Assembly (NCBI GenBank): GCA_963854835.1
Contig: OY978526.1
Coordinates: 70,962,418-71,026,417, forward strand
DNA from: Megamerina dolium
Taxonomy: Eukaryota; Arthropoda; Insecta; Diptera; Megamerinidae
Reading direction: 5' to 3'
Length of the DNA stretch: 64,000 nucleotides
The notes beneath the pieces are model-generated. The model was not told the DNA's origin. It did no database searches and worked only from the letters and a program-made list of their open reading frames with translations. Numbering within the stretch: position 1 is the stretch's first letter; each line of letters starts with the position of its first letter. Positions 35,615 through 47,438 of this stretch are shown here, piece by piece. The position numbers and the translations under genes are program-made.

Positions 35615-35687
35615 CTTACCACTTGGCCTCTGGGAATTAATTGCTCTATTTTGGATAATACACTGGTGCATACAAATTCGGATCTAA
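35615..35687 (+). CDS. bnl: Candidate alternative bnl terminal exon: hydrophobic C-terminal tail
   Basis: If joined to the donor at 25598/25599, the split codon TT+C is restored and the protein continues FLPLGLWELIALFWIIHW and then CIQIRI before the TAA at 35685-35687. This replaces Leu-stop by a 24-residue, mostly hydrophobic tail. Upstream in the long exon are small residues (MAGADD) about ten positions before, as expected for a GPI-attachment region followed by a hydrophobic signal. From memory, published work on Drosophila Bnl describes GPI-anchored and non-anchored splice forms, which fits. The exon is short and was found by frame and splice-site logic only; chance cannot be fully excluded. 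Confidence 0.6.
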
Positions 35688-36014
35688 ATTAAAAATCATT
35701 GAAAAAAGAAAAAGAAAAAGAGAGAGAAAAAAGTAAAAACCGTTATAAAAAGGGCAAAACAACAAAATTATTCATTACAAATTCGAAATTATATATCTAT
35801 TAGCATTTATACATACATAGTTGTTCAGAAGCTACTCTACAGTGGTACCTAATTTTATCTGAAAACAATTACCTGGCATTTAAAAAATTTTACATACATA
35901 TAACTCGCTCAGAGCAAAAAGGAAGCATATAATTTGTCATGCAAAAAAGTCATATGTTGCATTCGAATAAATCTTAATGTTGTTTATTTATTTTATTTAC
36001 GGGCCTTAAAGTAC
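35688..36014 (+). other. bnl: Putative 3' UTR of the long bnl isoform
   Basis: A purine-rich AAAAG/GAGA stretch follows the stop. An AATAAA word lies at about 35966. No repeat is seen up to the retrotransposon fragment. Confidence 0.4.
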
Positions 36015-36985
36015 TACGCTTTACTATGTCCATATCGGCATACAACTCGTACAGCTCATGGTTGTACCTTATTCGGTACTCGCCACCAACGCAAATACGT
36101 CCAAAGATCTTGCGTAGGACTTTTCTCTCGAAAACTCCAAGCATTCGCTCATCCGAGGTGGAAATTGTCCAGGCTTCAGCGCCATATGTTAGGACAGGCA
36201 TGATGAGAGACTTGTGTAGAGTGTAGTTTTCGTTCTTCGAGAGAGGGCTCGACTTCTCAATTGCTTACTCAGCCCAAAGTAACACCTGTTAGCAAGAGTT
36301 ATCCTACGCATGATCTCCATGCTGACGTCATTACTGTTAATGCTGGTTCCAAGATAGACAAAGTCCCTTACTACTTCAAAAGCGTAGTTGTCAACAGTGA
36401 CGTGCTGTCCAAGATGCCGGGACTCTTTGTTTGTTGACAAAGACACTAGATAGTTCGTCTTGCCCTCGTTCACCGTAAGACCCATCCGACGCGACTCTCT
36501 TTCCAACTCTGAGAATGCTGCACTGACTGCTCGCGTGTTCATGCCGATTATGTCAATATCATCGGCATACGCTAACAGCATGACACTTTTGTTGAAGATA
36601 GTGCCATTATGTCGTAGATCAGCAGCTCGTATTATTTTCTCCATAATAAGATTGAAGAAGTCGCTTGATACCGAATCACCTTGTCTGAAACCCCGTTCGG
36701 TATTAAACGGTGCGGAGAGGTCCTTCCCAATTTTCACTGCACAACAGGAGTTATGCAGTGTCATTCTACAAAGTCGAATGAGCTTTGCAGGAATACCGAA
36801 CTCAGACATTGTTGCATAGAGGTAATCCCTTACCGGACTGTCGAAAGCGGCTTTATAATCAACAAATATGTGATGTGTATCGATCTGTTTTTCTTGGATC
36901 TTCTCCAGGATTTGGCGCAGTGTGAAAATCTGGTGGATGGTGGATTTACCAGGTCTGAGGCCACACTGATAAGATCCAAATGGCA
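36015..36985 (-). pseudogene. Broken reverse transcriptase fragment, same family as 10559-11983
   Basis: On the minus strand it begins near SYQCGLRPGKSTI and proceeds through VDYKAAFDS and AYADDIDIIG to ELYADMDIVK. Similarity stops on both sides, so both ends are lost. A 2-nt insertion at about 36210 (ctctacacaag against ctctacaag in the intact copy) shifts the frame before MPVLTYGAEAW. There is no tetranucleotide tail. Confidence 0.9.
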
Positions 36986-37317
36986 AATGTTATGATAAAT
37001 TGACGAGATTGAAGTTGTTCGCAACACTCTCGGTTTTCTAGTTTGGCAAATACATCTCCGAAACGTAACAGTGCGGGCCAAGTCACTCACTAATCATAAA
37101 TAATGTTCGAAATTTTTACTAAGTAGTGCCCTCAGCTGATTGAGATTTCGAATATAAATTTATACAAAGAAAATGTAACACTTCAGCCCAAAATTGACTG
37201 CCTTGCGCTACCCAGTTGTTCCTTACAACAACAAAAATCACATAACTAGCCATCTAATGGCAAGACAAAGAAATGTATGGTTCGTTTCGTCGCAACATCA
37301 TGTTTAAGGGGCACAAC
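36986..37317. other. No gene seen between LINE fragment and TTAA element
   Basis: Unrecognised AT-rich sequence. It ends in TTAA at 37314-37317, the target of the next element. Confidence 0.4.
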
Positions 37318-38367
37318 TAGTTTGACCGCCTGAAAAAAGGTGATTTTTGTGAATTGTTTAAAAAAAAAGTATTGCATCGAATGTTATAAAATTATGCAGA
37401 TATATTTGTGCATAAATAATGAATAAAAAAAAAAATATATATGTGGCACTTAAAGCCCCAAAGGGCTCATGGCCTAGCTTCTCTTCCATTACTGTTGTGC
37501 GTCTTAAATTTGGACAGTATTGGAAGGGAGCTACTTATTTTAACCGGTTCCGAACGGCAGAACACTTGTGACATCACTTTTTCTGAGCTTTGCCACAGAG
37601 TTCTTTTAGAAGCTTTTTCATGGCAAGTTGTTACTGTCGGAAGAATTGCCAATTGCTTGCCGACAGGTGGGTACCATTCGAAAGAAAAATCTTATCGATA
37701 TTAAATTTGTTATGCATCAGCCGGGGATTGAACCACGACCTACAGATCAGAAGGCGAACACACTAACCACTGAGCTACGGCACCCATAAATAATGAATAC
37801 AAAGTAATTTTTTCAAATGGAAATATTCGATTTTCAGCAATTTATCCACCATCTCCTGAGTCTTTAAAAAAAAAAACAAAAGTTTTCCCACTGCTGCAGT
37901 GATTGTAGCCTTCGCAGTGCCTGAAATCAAAGAAACCAAAAAAAAAATAAAAGTTATATTTCCTATACAATGGCCCGCGATTGTAAAAAAAAAAAAATGA
38001 AATGCAACAAAATGGCGGTTTTTTGAAAAAAAAAAATTAAAATCTTGCTGAAAAATCTGATGGTTTCTGGCCTGGCATAATTATATTTTTCATCCAATCA
38101 TAAAACTGGAGGGTCATTGTATGGAAAAACAAATACAAAATAAGCTAAAAGAAGACCCAAGTCAATTGGATGATTTGTTATCAAGTTTTAAGAAAAACGC
38201 GTTTAAAGATAAAATTACTGATTTCATTGTTCATTGCAGCTGTAACTCAGAAACTATTTGAGATTTTCACTTGTTAATTTTAATATGTTAATTTTAAAGG
38301 TATAAATGATCGAAATAACAAAAAAAAAAAAATCGAAATTTGTAAAATTTCAAACTAGTTGTGCCCC
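37318..38367. mobile_element. Non-autonomous TTAA-flanked element (piggyBac-like), copy A, carrying a SINE
   Basis: The ends ggggcacaactagtttga and its exact complement are flanked by TTAA (37314-37317 and 38368-38371). There is no transposase. Without the SINE at 37426-37784 the length is about 680 bp. Internal pieces (agccttcgcagtgcctgaaat, caacaaaatggcgg) have counterparts in the element at 43665-44315. TTAA targets are typical of the piggyBac superfamily. Confidence 0.82.
37426..37784 (-). mobile_element. Full-length SINE nested in the TTAA element
   Basis: Minus-strand copy from the A/T tail (atatgtggcactt) to the tRNA-like head (ctaaccactgagctacggca). The exact duplication cataaataatgaata lies at 37411-37425 and 37785-37799. 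Confidence 0.93.
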
Positions 38368-38696
38368 TTAATTCATTTTACAGCTGACAAATTTTATATA
38401 CTTCATTTTTGCGCTAAGCGCATCACATGTTTATAAGTACATAATGAATTCGTGCATAAGCATAAATTGCAATAATTCTCTACATTAGATACTAAATAGA
38501 TGATCATATGTTCGCATACTTTTTCCGTTTGTGATGAAAAAGTATTTGCCGATGCATTAGTATCTACAAATATTATATTTATAAATCGCCATCATATTTA
38601 CCACCAATAACAAAAAACAAAAACAACCCACCTTCATATATATATATATACTATATACATATATATAAAATATAGTTATTATTAATGTATTCGTAT

Positions 38697-39258
38697 TAGG
38701 GATTGCAATTTTCGGGTTTTCACTGATCCCGGGATTTTCGGGACTTGAAAATGATAATCCTGGGATCGCGGGATATTTCGGGATTTACACCTTTTTGATT
38801 TTTTAAAAATTTGTTGCCAAAAAAAAGTGTAAAACATTTGTATTCACCTATTAAATAAGTATATTTTATGCACTTTGCAGCTTCACTTTTGTCGCTGGCA
38901 ACCAAAAAGTGTGACCAAACTGATTGGGGATCGTGCGATTTAGTCGTATGTGGTATAAACGCTGTAAATAATATGGTTCGTTAAAAATGTAATTTAATTA
39001 AATTTAATATATCATTTACCAGTACTGCTGTGTGTGTCAGACATTTTTGGCTGAAATTTATTTTATCGCCTGACATGCAAACCCTTGACGATTACCCAAT
39101 GTTGCAAACTTTTGATAAAAATTTATGTAATTCTAAGTTTAGCCCAAAAAAAATTGTTTTCGTAAGTCCCGGGATTGGCATCGACTGATCCCGGGATATT
39201 CGGGACTGAAAAAACACCGGGATCCCGGTATCCCGGTATCCCGGGTTTGCAATCCCTA
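38697..39258. mobile_element. hAT-like non-autonomous element (562 bp)
   Basis: Terminal repeats tagggattgcaa and ttgcaatcccta are exact. The 8-bp duplication attcgtat lies at 38689-38696 and 39259-39266, the size expected for hAT transposons. Subterminal regions are full of cccgggat/atcccggg words, in line with multiple transposase-binding sites. No coding region was found. Confidence 0.88.
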
Positions 39259-39266
39259 ATTCGTAT

Positions 39267-40282
39267 ATTCAAATGCAATACAAAATACAATATACTATTA
39301 TTCTAAACAATTTGTTCCTGCTTTAGTATGTAGTTGTATATGTATAATGTATAATATAAAAGCTATTTTACATACTTTACTCTACGAGTACTCTGAATAC
39401 TTAGAGAATTAATAAATTATGCATTTTAAACACATCTACTAATAGAAAAAATATAAAATTAATCACACAACTACTTCATGTTGATTTTTTTTTTTTTTTC
39501 TATTAGTAAGACTATTTTCTTTGTAAATAACAGCGTGCATTTTTTAAGTACCTACTATTATATTTCTACTTCTTTTTTAGCTTCTCATTGATAATTAAGC
39601 TATCTAGATTTCTTATTTGTTTATTTTCACACAAACACACTCTATAGTAATTAATTAGTTATACTAGTTATAGATACTTATGCTAAAGAATAAAAAAAGT
39701 AAAATGATATTTATTGCAATCATAAAATTTATTAATCATTCTATAAATATTATTATAGTATCTATAATCTATTTTCTTTTTTCTACTACCTATAATATTA
39801 TATATATATATATATTTATACTCGTAAATAAGCAATTTGCAAACAAATAACAAATAAAGCGCATAAATACATTTAAGACTGAAAAGAAAATTACATATAA
39901 AATATATTGAAAAAACAAAAATAGTTTTTTTTTACTTATTAAAAATAATCGCCCATGGTAAGTTTGAAGTTGGATTTCGCATTTAAAGACCATTTATATG
40001 AATATGCTGATGTTTTAATGGAAAAATTCATACCATAGTTATATATCAAGAGCATGTAAGTATTAGTTATAAGTTAGAGTAGAGTGTATTTTTCAGAGTC
40101 TTTACTATAATATATATACTCTTGTTGTTTTTGTGCATCTACCTATCTACGTCATTTGTCCCTGTGTAATATCATTTGTGTATTGTTCTGTGAAATGTCT
40201 TATCCCAACCAGCATAAAATATGAAACAAATCTCAAATGCTTGAGGAGACTTTTGATTCTCAACTTGATAATCAATATATAT
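39267..40282. other. AT-rich sequence, no gene seen
   Basis: Only AT-rich sequence with long T tracts and a TA run near 39798-39812. Confidence 0.5.
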
Positions 40283-41293
40283 GGTCTAGTAAAAAGAAAT
40301 CCATTATTTTTGCATTAAATTGAAGTTTTTATTTAGCATAGTTCGAATGAACCGATTTAGGTCAAATATGCACCGTTTTGTTTCGATAACTTGTTGCCAT
40401 TTTGAAGGTAATTTCATAATGCCACTCTCATAGAAACCCTCGTCCCTATTGGCAAAAATCTCTTCAGGCGAATTTTTCTCCAGCAAAATAATACGCCATA
40501 GACGGGAACAGGTAGTAATCACTTGGTGCCAGGTTCGGATTATAAGGTGGATGCATAAGAACCCTCCAACCAAGCTCCCGGAGCTTCTGGCGAGTCCTGA
40601 TGGAACACAATTCCTCTCCTATTGTCCAAAGCTGGCAGCTTCTGGGCAATTGCTTCCTTCAGACGGTCCAATTGCTGACAGTAAAGGTTCGAATTAAGAA
40701 TTTGGCCGTAGGAGAGCAGCTCATAGTAGATGATACCCTGCCAATCACACCAAACATATAGCAAAATCTTTCTGACCATCAATCCTGGCTTGACCACGAC
40801 CGTTTCCGCTTGGCGTTGTCGTAAGTGGGCCCACTTTTCATCACCAGTAACCATCCGCTTCAGAAATGGATCGATTTTATTGTGCGATTCACAGATGGAA
40901 ATTCGATGCATGAGGTTTTTTTGCGTTAACTCGTATGGCACCCATACATCAAGCTTCTTTTTGTATCCAGCCATATTTAAATGGTTCCAAATGGTTTTTC
41001 GTGTAATGCTTAGCTCCTGGGCAATAGAAACAGTGCTTACATGATGGTCAGACTCGACGATTTCCATATTTTCGACAATTGGCCTTCCAGAGCGTCATCA
41101 AAATTACCGGAACGGAATCGACGAAACCAAAATTGCACATGATTGGCAATTTATTTAGTATGATGTTTATTGTTTATTTAGTACGAAATTCAAATTTTTT
41201 AACGCCATTTAAGGCCCGATCGCACTTATACAACGCGAGATACAGATTACTAAAGCCATCTATTGGAAAAATATGGGATTTTTTTACAACACC
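40283..41293 (-). pseudogene. Mariner element with broken transposase
   Basis: On the minus strand the transposase is recognisable from the helix-turn-helix (HVSTVSIAQELSITRKTIW) and WVPYELTQKNL through VTGDEKW (first Asp), VFHQDSP (second Asp) and HPPYNPNLAPSDYYLF (third Asp) to GIMKLPSKWQQVI. Deletions and frameshifts split it into several frames: around WAHLRQRQ the usual segment is lost, and the frame changes after FHQD. Similar ends (ggt followed by agtaaaaa or tgtaaaaa and ttattttt-like words) sit near 40283 and 41293. Confidence 0.88.
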
Positions 41294-41376
41294 TTATATA
41301 CGCAAAGATCGGCCTTTTTTTTGGCGTTTTCCAACACTTGTTTTGAAACCAGTAATCCATGCCATTTTCATTTAGC

Positions 41377-41800
41377 TCAGATGCCAAAAAAATCTCGTAT
41401 CATCGCCCAATACCGCACTCCGTTAATCGTTATTGTCGCAGCATTATCGTCCTCGAGAAAATACGTGCCAATGACTCTAACCGAGCATAGACCGCACCAC
41501 ACAGTAATTTTTGAAGAATGTAAAAGCACTTCATGGATCAATTGAGGATTTTCAGTAACCCAATAATGAACATTTTGCGTATTAACACTTCCACACAGCG
41601 TAAAATGAGCCTCATCTGTCATGATCGCATGACTCCACAAATTTAAAATAAAATTTACAATTTCAGCTCTTTCTTGTGATGTGTTGTATGATTCATGGTA
41701 AAAAATTGTCCTGGTTTGACATTTCTAACGCGCGCTGTCACTTGCCATACTGACATCGGGCAGTCATTTTACACGAAAAAAACATAGGGTACCACAAAAA
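41377..41800 (-). pseudogene. Fragment of a second mariner-superfamily transposase
   Basis: The minus strand reads MTDEAHFTLCGSVNTQN, then VWCGLCSVRVIGTYFLEDDN and YWAMIRDFF, the DEAHF-type block around the first catalytic Asp. The downstream second and third Asp blocks are absent. The family differs from the neighbouring mariner. Confidence 0.8.
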
Positions 41801-41821
41801 AAAAAAAAAAAATCACCCGTA

Positions 41822-42200
41822 CTTACTTATTTACTTATGTGGCCATTACAAACGAAAGTAAATTTATGCCAAATCTAGCATGCTCCGCCAGCCAACTCTT
41901 TCCTTCGCTAACTGGAGCCAGTTAGATATTTCAAGGGTTAACAGGCTCTCCAGTACTTGATCTTTTCATCGGAAGCTGGGTCTGCCTCTTTTGCGTCATG
42001 AGCCAGCGGGTTCCGAATATAACACCTTCTTAGACGGAGCCTGGTTTTCCATTCGCTCGACATGACCTAGCCTTTACTATGTCGGTACCAATATACAGCT
42101 CAAAAAGCTCATGATTGTGCCTGATTCGATACTCGCCCGCAACGCAAATAGATCAAAAGAACTTGCGTAGGACTTTTACCTCCATAACTCTGAGCATTTT
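41822..42200 (-). pseudogene. 3' end of a dead non-LTR element (10559-type family)
   Basis: The minus strand ends ggccacataagtaaataag, the family's 3' terminus, and contains degenerate versions of the C-terminal region (complement of ttccttcgctaactgg, gacatgacctagcc). It breaks off near 42200. Confidence 0.8.
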
Positions 42201-42400
42201 CTTAACTGTGTACTCATATGTATTCGTTGAAAGAAATATTTGTACGTGCCGAACTTCAGCCCTGTAGCTTTATATTTCATGAGCAAAATACTTCCTGACT
42301 GTTATGAGAGATAAGAGTGGTTTTCGTCCGATTCCACCCATTATCGAATTTGTCTTACATTAAACAACATTCCTTTGTATTAGAGGTAGGCGTGGTTTAC

Positions 42401-42740
42401 GCCTTTGAAGGGCTCTTTGACCGAGCTTCTCTTCTATTACTGTTGTGCGTGTTAAATTTTCGACAGTATTAGAAGGGACCTACTTATTTTAGCCGATTCC
42501 GAACGGAATAACTCTTGCGACATCACTTTTTCTGAGCTTTGTCACAGAGTTCTTTTAGAAGCATTTCCATGGCAAATTATTACTGCCGGAAGAATTGCCA
42601 ATTGCATGCCAACATGTGGGTGCCGTTCCAAAGAAAAATTTTTACGATATGAAATTTTTTTTATGCTTCTGTCAGGGGTTGATCCCATGACCTACAGATC
42701 AGAAGGCCAACACACTAACCAAGGCATTGCTAAGGCACCC
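42401..42740 (-). mobile_element. SINE copy (minus strand), near full length
   Basis: The body is complete (accgagcttctcttctatta, cttttctgagctttgtcaca). The tRNA-like head is slightly rearranged (ctaaccaaggcattgctaag). A scrap of ggtaggcgtgg repeat lies immediately to its left at about 42385. Confidence 0.88.
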
Positions 42741-43660
42741 ACATTACGGTGCGCATAATTGTCCATCTGAGCATATACGCAATAAGCTGGATCGAGTTAG
42801 ATCGCTGCGAAGAAGACATCACCCGGCGGAAATGAATGTAACCGTGGACTCAACTACTGCAGCAGTCAGAAGTAGGAGCCATACACTCGCAGTAAGTCAA
42901 CTGGAAGTTGAATAATAAAGATTGTCGTCTTTTGAATGAAAATATACCTTACGGTACTTTCAAAGCCACACTACACCTGGACAAAGTTCACTTTTATGAT
43001 TTCAATGCCAGCACCATTGGCTAAATTGTCATTTTTGAAAGAGTATGGACCAATCAATGGTCAATGGTGACCACTACGGGCAAATGACTCGCAATTTTTT
43101 TTTTGGTTCCTGATATTTGTCAATATCATTTAATCAGTTATCGAATGCTAAATGGTGCAATGTGCAAGATGGTGCAATATGCAATGCAAACGTGCAACTA
43201 TCAGTTTATTGGGATGAACTTTTGGAATAAAAGAATCATCTCAAGTAATGTGTTTGGCAACTGGTGGTCTAAGTTGTCTGATTTGATTGCTTCATACTAT
43301 TTGTGGGAATGCGTGATGACATAAGGTCTGTTCTTTTAGAAAAAGCTGCACAAATTTAGAACGATCGTATGGTCTTCATTAAATGCAATCGATATTGCGC
43401 TATAACCGGAATTATTTATAATTTACAAAGTAATAAAATATTGACAACTTCATTGATTTTTTTTGTATTTTCATTTGATTTGAAAAATGTCTGAAGTTGT
43501 CTAACAAAACACTTGATATTTTTAATGAGTTTTTCAGGAAAACTTTGTCAAATGTCTCAGTAAAAACAAAAAGCATTAAAAGCGAAACTATCTCACCTAT
43601 GTGACTAATTTAAAAAATGAAATCTGAATATTTGTAAATTTATGCAAAATCTGTTTTGTA
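42741..43660. other. No gene seen
   Basis: Short open frames at 42727-42915 and 43103-43324 have no recognisable domain. A run of tggtgcaatatgcaatgc-type words lies near 43153-43190. Confidence 0.45.
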
Positions 43661-43664
43661 ATAA

Positions 43665-44315
43665 GGTAGTAGTAGTCCGGTGTGACTACCGAAATTTCGA
43701 CGTTTTTTCATGAATTTTTTTTTTTTTAACAAGAAAATAAAATGCGATCGTTTTATTGGTGTTTTCAAGTATAGAAAAAAATTTTTTTTTTATTTAATTT
43801 TACATTACTTTGATTTGAATTTTTGACGTCAGAGTGGAGTCCTCGAAAAAAAAGATGAGTTGGTTTGGGTAAGCACACAGCCTTCCGAAGTCATCTGAAA
43901 TAAAAAATTCAAAAAGATTATTTAATAAACTAACCTATAATATACATAAAAAAAAAACAAAAACAAAATGGCGGACTTGTGAAAAAAGTTCTCAAAATCT
44001 AATTTTGTTTTGTTTGATAAATTGTTTAAATAAAATAGTTTATTATTAAAAAAATTAAATGTTTTAAAGGTTACATATTTAGATATGTGTGTCTAGAATA
44101 ACGGTTAAAATTTTTAGCCGTTGAATCGGTTGAATAGTTAAAGTTTTGACAACAGATTCATACACACTATGGCGCGCTCTCTTATTTTAGCTATAACTTT
44201 AAAAATATTCAAAATTTCGGTCTGAAATTTTGAGAGTATATTTTTAAGATGTTTTTCTTCCGAAAAATGTAAAAAAAAAATCGATTTTTTGAACCCGTCA
44301 CACCGGACTACTACC
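43665..44315. mobile_element. Non-autonomous TTAA-flanked element, copy B (651 bp)
   Basis: The right end carries the complement of ggtagtagtccggtgtgac followed by TTAA (44316-44319). The left end has the same sequence with three extra bases, after ATAA, probably a mutated TTAA. The interior holds acagccttccgaagtcatct and acaaaatggcgg, matching copy A in order. There is no coding region. Confidence 0.75.
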
Positions 44316-44319
44316 TTAA

Positions 44320-46595
44320 GAATTAGTTGGCAATTTGTAACGGGTCCATCGTCGCAGTTTAATTGTCAGAGGAAAAAGTAAATTGACGAGATTCATTACG
44401 ATTACATTTGACAACATTGTCCATGAATCAATTTGACAATAAAATAGATAGGAGTATAAACAATTTTTAAATTGAAGAAATTACATTGTTTTATATAATA
44501 ATGTTGTTGTTGTTGTTGTATTCATTTGAGCTAATAATAACACACGTATAGTAAGAACAAGTATTTTTTGTATGTACAACAATTTATTTCACATTAAATA
44601 AATGAAAGGAAAAAATATGAACAAATATAAACAAATTATTTTACGACATTTTTATCAACATTTTATTATTTAAAAAGAAAATAAAAAAGGTAAATTAAAA
44701 AAAAATACAAAAATACATATCATACACATACAGCAATAGTAGCAATTTACTAAATAGGTTAACTACTTTTTTTCAATTATTATTAGTTCATAATAATTTT
44801 GTTTTTGATATGTCAAAACGTTGGAATTATTATTCCTTATTTTTTTATTTTTTTATTATTATTATTATTTTTTTTTTTTTTTTTTTGTTCTATAAAATAT
44901 GGTGTGATGATAATAAACATAGAATATATCTGCATATAAAAAGTGAAAGGCCATAAATGTGTAGTTACCACACATAATTTTTGACGCCTCTCATACGTTT
45001 TTTTAAGAAATTTTATTTTCTAAAGAATTGTTTACATTGAAAATACCACAGAGCATAAACAAAATTCAGCATAAAAGGTTATTGCTTTTAAATTTAGCAA
45101 TTAATTAAAATAATTTTTTTTTTTTTTTGTTTTATACTTTTTGGTCTCATCATCAACACATGAAGTGTGAATTACACTACTCATATGATGGCTGTGTCTA
45201 ATAAATTTGAAACGGATGGCTAAGCAAAATATTAAACAACTTTGATTAATGATTCACTTGTATCAATATTATTAATGATGACGTTCGGTAGCTGGTGGCA
45301 CAGCAACCCACTCTATTATGCCTGTGTGACGGCAGGTGATTGATATTAGATATGTATTTGAATGATTATCGATTACCATTGGCTTAATATGAATAATTTT
45401 TGAGTGATTAGATTTCTTGTATGTTATTTTAAATTAAAGTCTATTGAAGAAAGTGAGTCAGCAAGTCTTATTGAAAAAAAAATTCTCTTCAGAAAAAACT
45501 GTTTTTACAATATGCCCAAAACCTTTAAAAAATGTTGGAAAATTTTTTTGGTTTTTACTTTCTCTGATACATTTTGCACCTTTGAACCTTGCTTCCAGTA
45601 AACAATTCTTATAGACATGGAAGAGTCCATAAAACCAAATAAATTTATTGAATTCTAACACCATAGGTATTTAATGGGATTCTTTTGATTCGAATACAAA
45701 TTTCATGTACAATAGTTAATATAGATCCTCACTTTTCCTCTGGCCCTCTTTGAGTTCCAATAGGTTCTTCAATTTGAATCACACTATTCTTATGGTCTAC
45801 GTGACCTAACTCAGGCTATCATCATATAGTAGGCATATTTATTTACTACTACTAAATACATACCACAGTATGAGCGAACGTACACATTAATATTAGCACG
45901 AGAATATATGCGTAAGTTCGTTGCTACTACATTCGTAACAGACTTATATCACTTTTGCCAAATTTATGTCTTTCATTCGCGTGAAAGTAGTAATCAAAAT
46001 CATGTACAACATACGTCAGTATTATCTTACAAATGAAATATGTTCAAGTACACATGTACCAGCAAACACATATCAGAGACACCACCTACTTATTTAGCAG
46101 AGAAGCCAACCTTAATTTACGACAAATTAATTCAAATAGAGAATCTTGAGAGAATATGAGATGATTTTCGAATCTGAGGTAACATTTAGTAATACATTCT
46201 ATGAGATCTTGCTGAAGGTTTCTGTCACTACCTAACGAATGACTTAGTTTCTAGACTATCCGCGATCTTTTACAGTAATTCACAAAAATATGACAGACAA
46301 CTGATAACACAATTACCGAACTAAGAATTCCGAATATACATTATGTGATAATCGATAGATCTCACAAATCCATATCTTTAGTTTCATAATAGAAAAAGTT
46401 GGCAATCATGGTTCTGTAACAGCACCGTTGATCGAAATGACGTTACCAACCATGTTTTTGAAAAAAATATTGACTCAAAGGTCTGCAACAAACTGTCACT
46501 CTCGACGGATATCTTAGCTTCTCGACAATCACATGCGATTAATTTCGTTCCGCAGTAGTATGATACTGATTTACAATCACGGTGACTGTATTATA
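44320..46595. other. AT-rich sequence, no gene seen
   Basis: Homopolymers near 44870 and 45115 and a ttgttg run near 44505. Overlapping opposite-strand frames at 45404-45664 have no family features. Confidence 0.5.
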
Positions 46596-47122
46596 GCCTA
46601 GACAGACGGCAGCCTAATTCCGGATTACCGGCGCAATTAATCCGAATAAAATATTAACCTGACAGACGGCAGACTTGCGGATTAACTAAATGTCTGATTG
46701 CTATTTTATTAGGTCTGCTCACTTACATTACTAACACTATCAATTTCTTTCATCTGTCACTCTCGATATGAGAAAATCTACAAGAAATACGTGAACTGAA
46801 AACTATCAGAAACATGTAAATTGACATTCACCGTTCGTAATTGACAGCTGGATTTATTTGTTCGCCAACACTTTTCACGTTGAAAACTGTTAACAACAAT
46901 TGTTGAAAGTTTTTTGTTAGCGAACACACCTAATAATTTGTAAAATGGATCGAGAAAAATTCACAATAGAAAATTCTAAGCAGTGTTGCCATCGCAAATT
47001 GCCTTAATCCTCTTTTATTTTGAGAATTAACTCATAGTGTTTATGCGGATTAGTTGCAGTTAATGACCGCGTTAATTCGAATTAACTCGGTAATCCGGAA
47101 TTAGGCTGCCGGCTGTCGAGGG
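46596..47122 (+). mobile_element. TA-flanked MITE, copy 2 (527 bp)
   Basis: Same family and orientation as copy 1. Left end gcctagacagacggcagcct; right end with three changes (ctgccggctgtcgaggg). TA on both sides. Internal sequence aligns throughout with copy 1. Confidence 0.88.
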
Positions 47123-47133
47123 TATTACGCCGC

Positions 47134-47438
47134 TATTATGAGTTGCATTCGATCTACGACTGTGTTCGAAAGTACTGATCTATTATGACCTTAGACCTGC
47201 ATGAAGTTGATAAAAATTGTTTAAAATTAGTGTTTAGTTTCCAAAAAGTAAAACAAACAAACCCAAAATACCTTCATTTTCAGCAATTTCTTATACTACG
47301 CAATAGTAACAAACAAAAGCAAAATTCTATTCGACAGAAAATTCGATACTCAACGCTAATTTCGGCAAGGTTCCACAGTTCATTAAATGAATTTGACATT
47401 CGATTTTCGATCTTCGATACCGAATGCAACTCATAATA
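47134..47438. repeat. 305-bp inverted-repeat element next to the MITE
   Basis: An 18-bp exact inverted repeat tattatgagttgcattcg bounds a non-coding interior that also contains shorter inverted words (cgatct/agatcg-like, ttcgata). No reliable target duplication was found. It starts 11 bp from the end of MITE copy 2. Confidence 0.65.

Noticed and set aside
45404..45664. Overlapping open frames on opposite strands
   Set aside because: No domain, AT-rich composition and mutual overlap; treated as chance frames.
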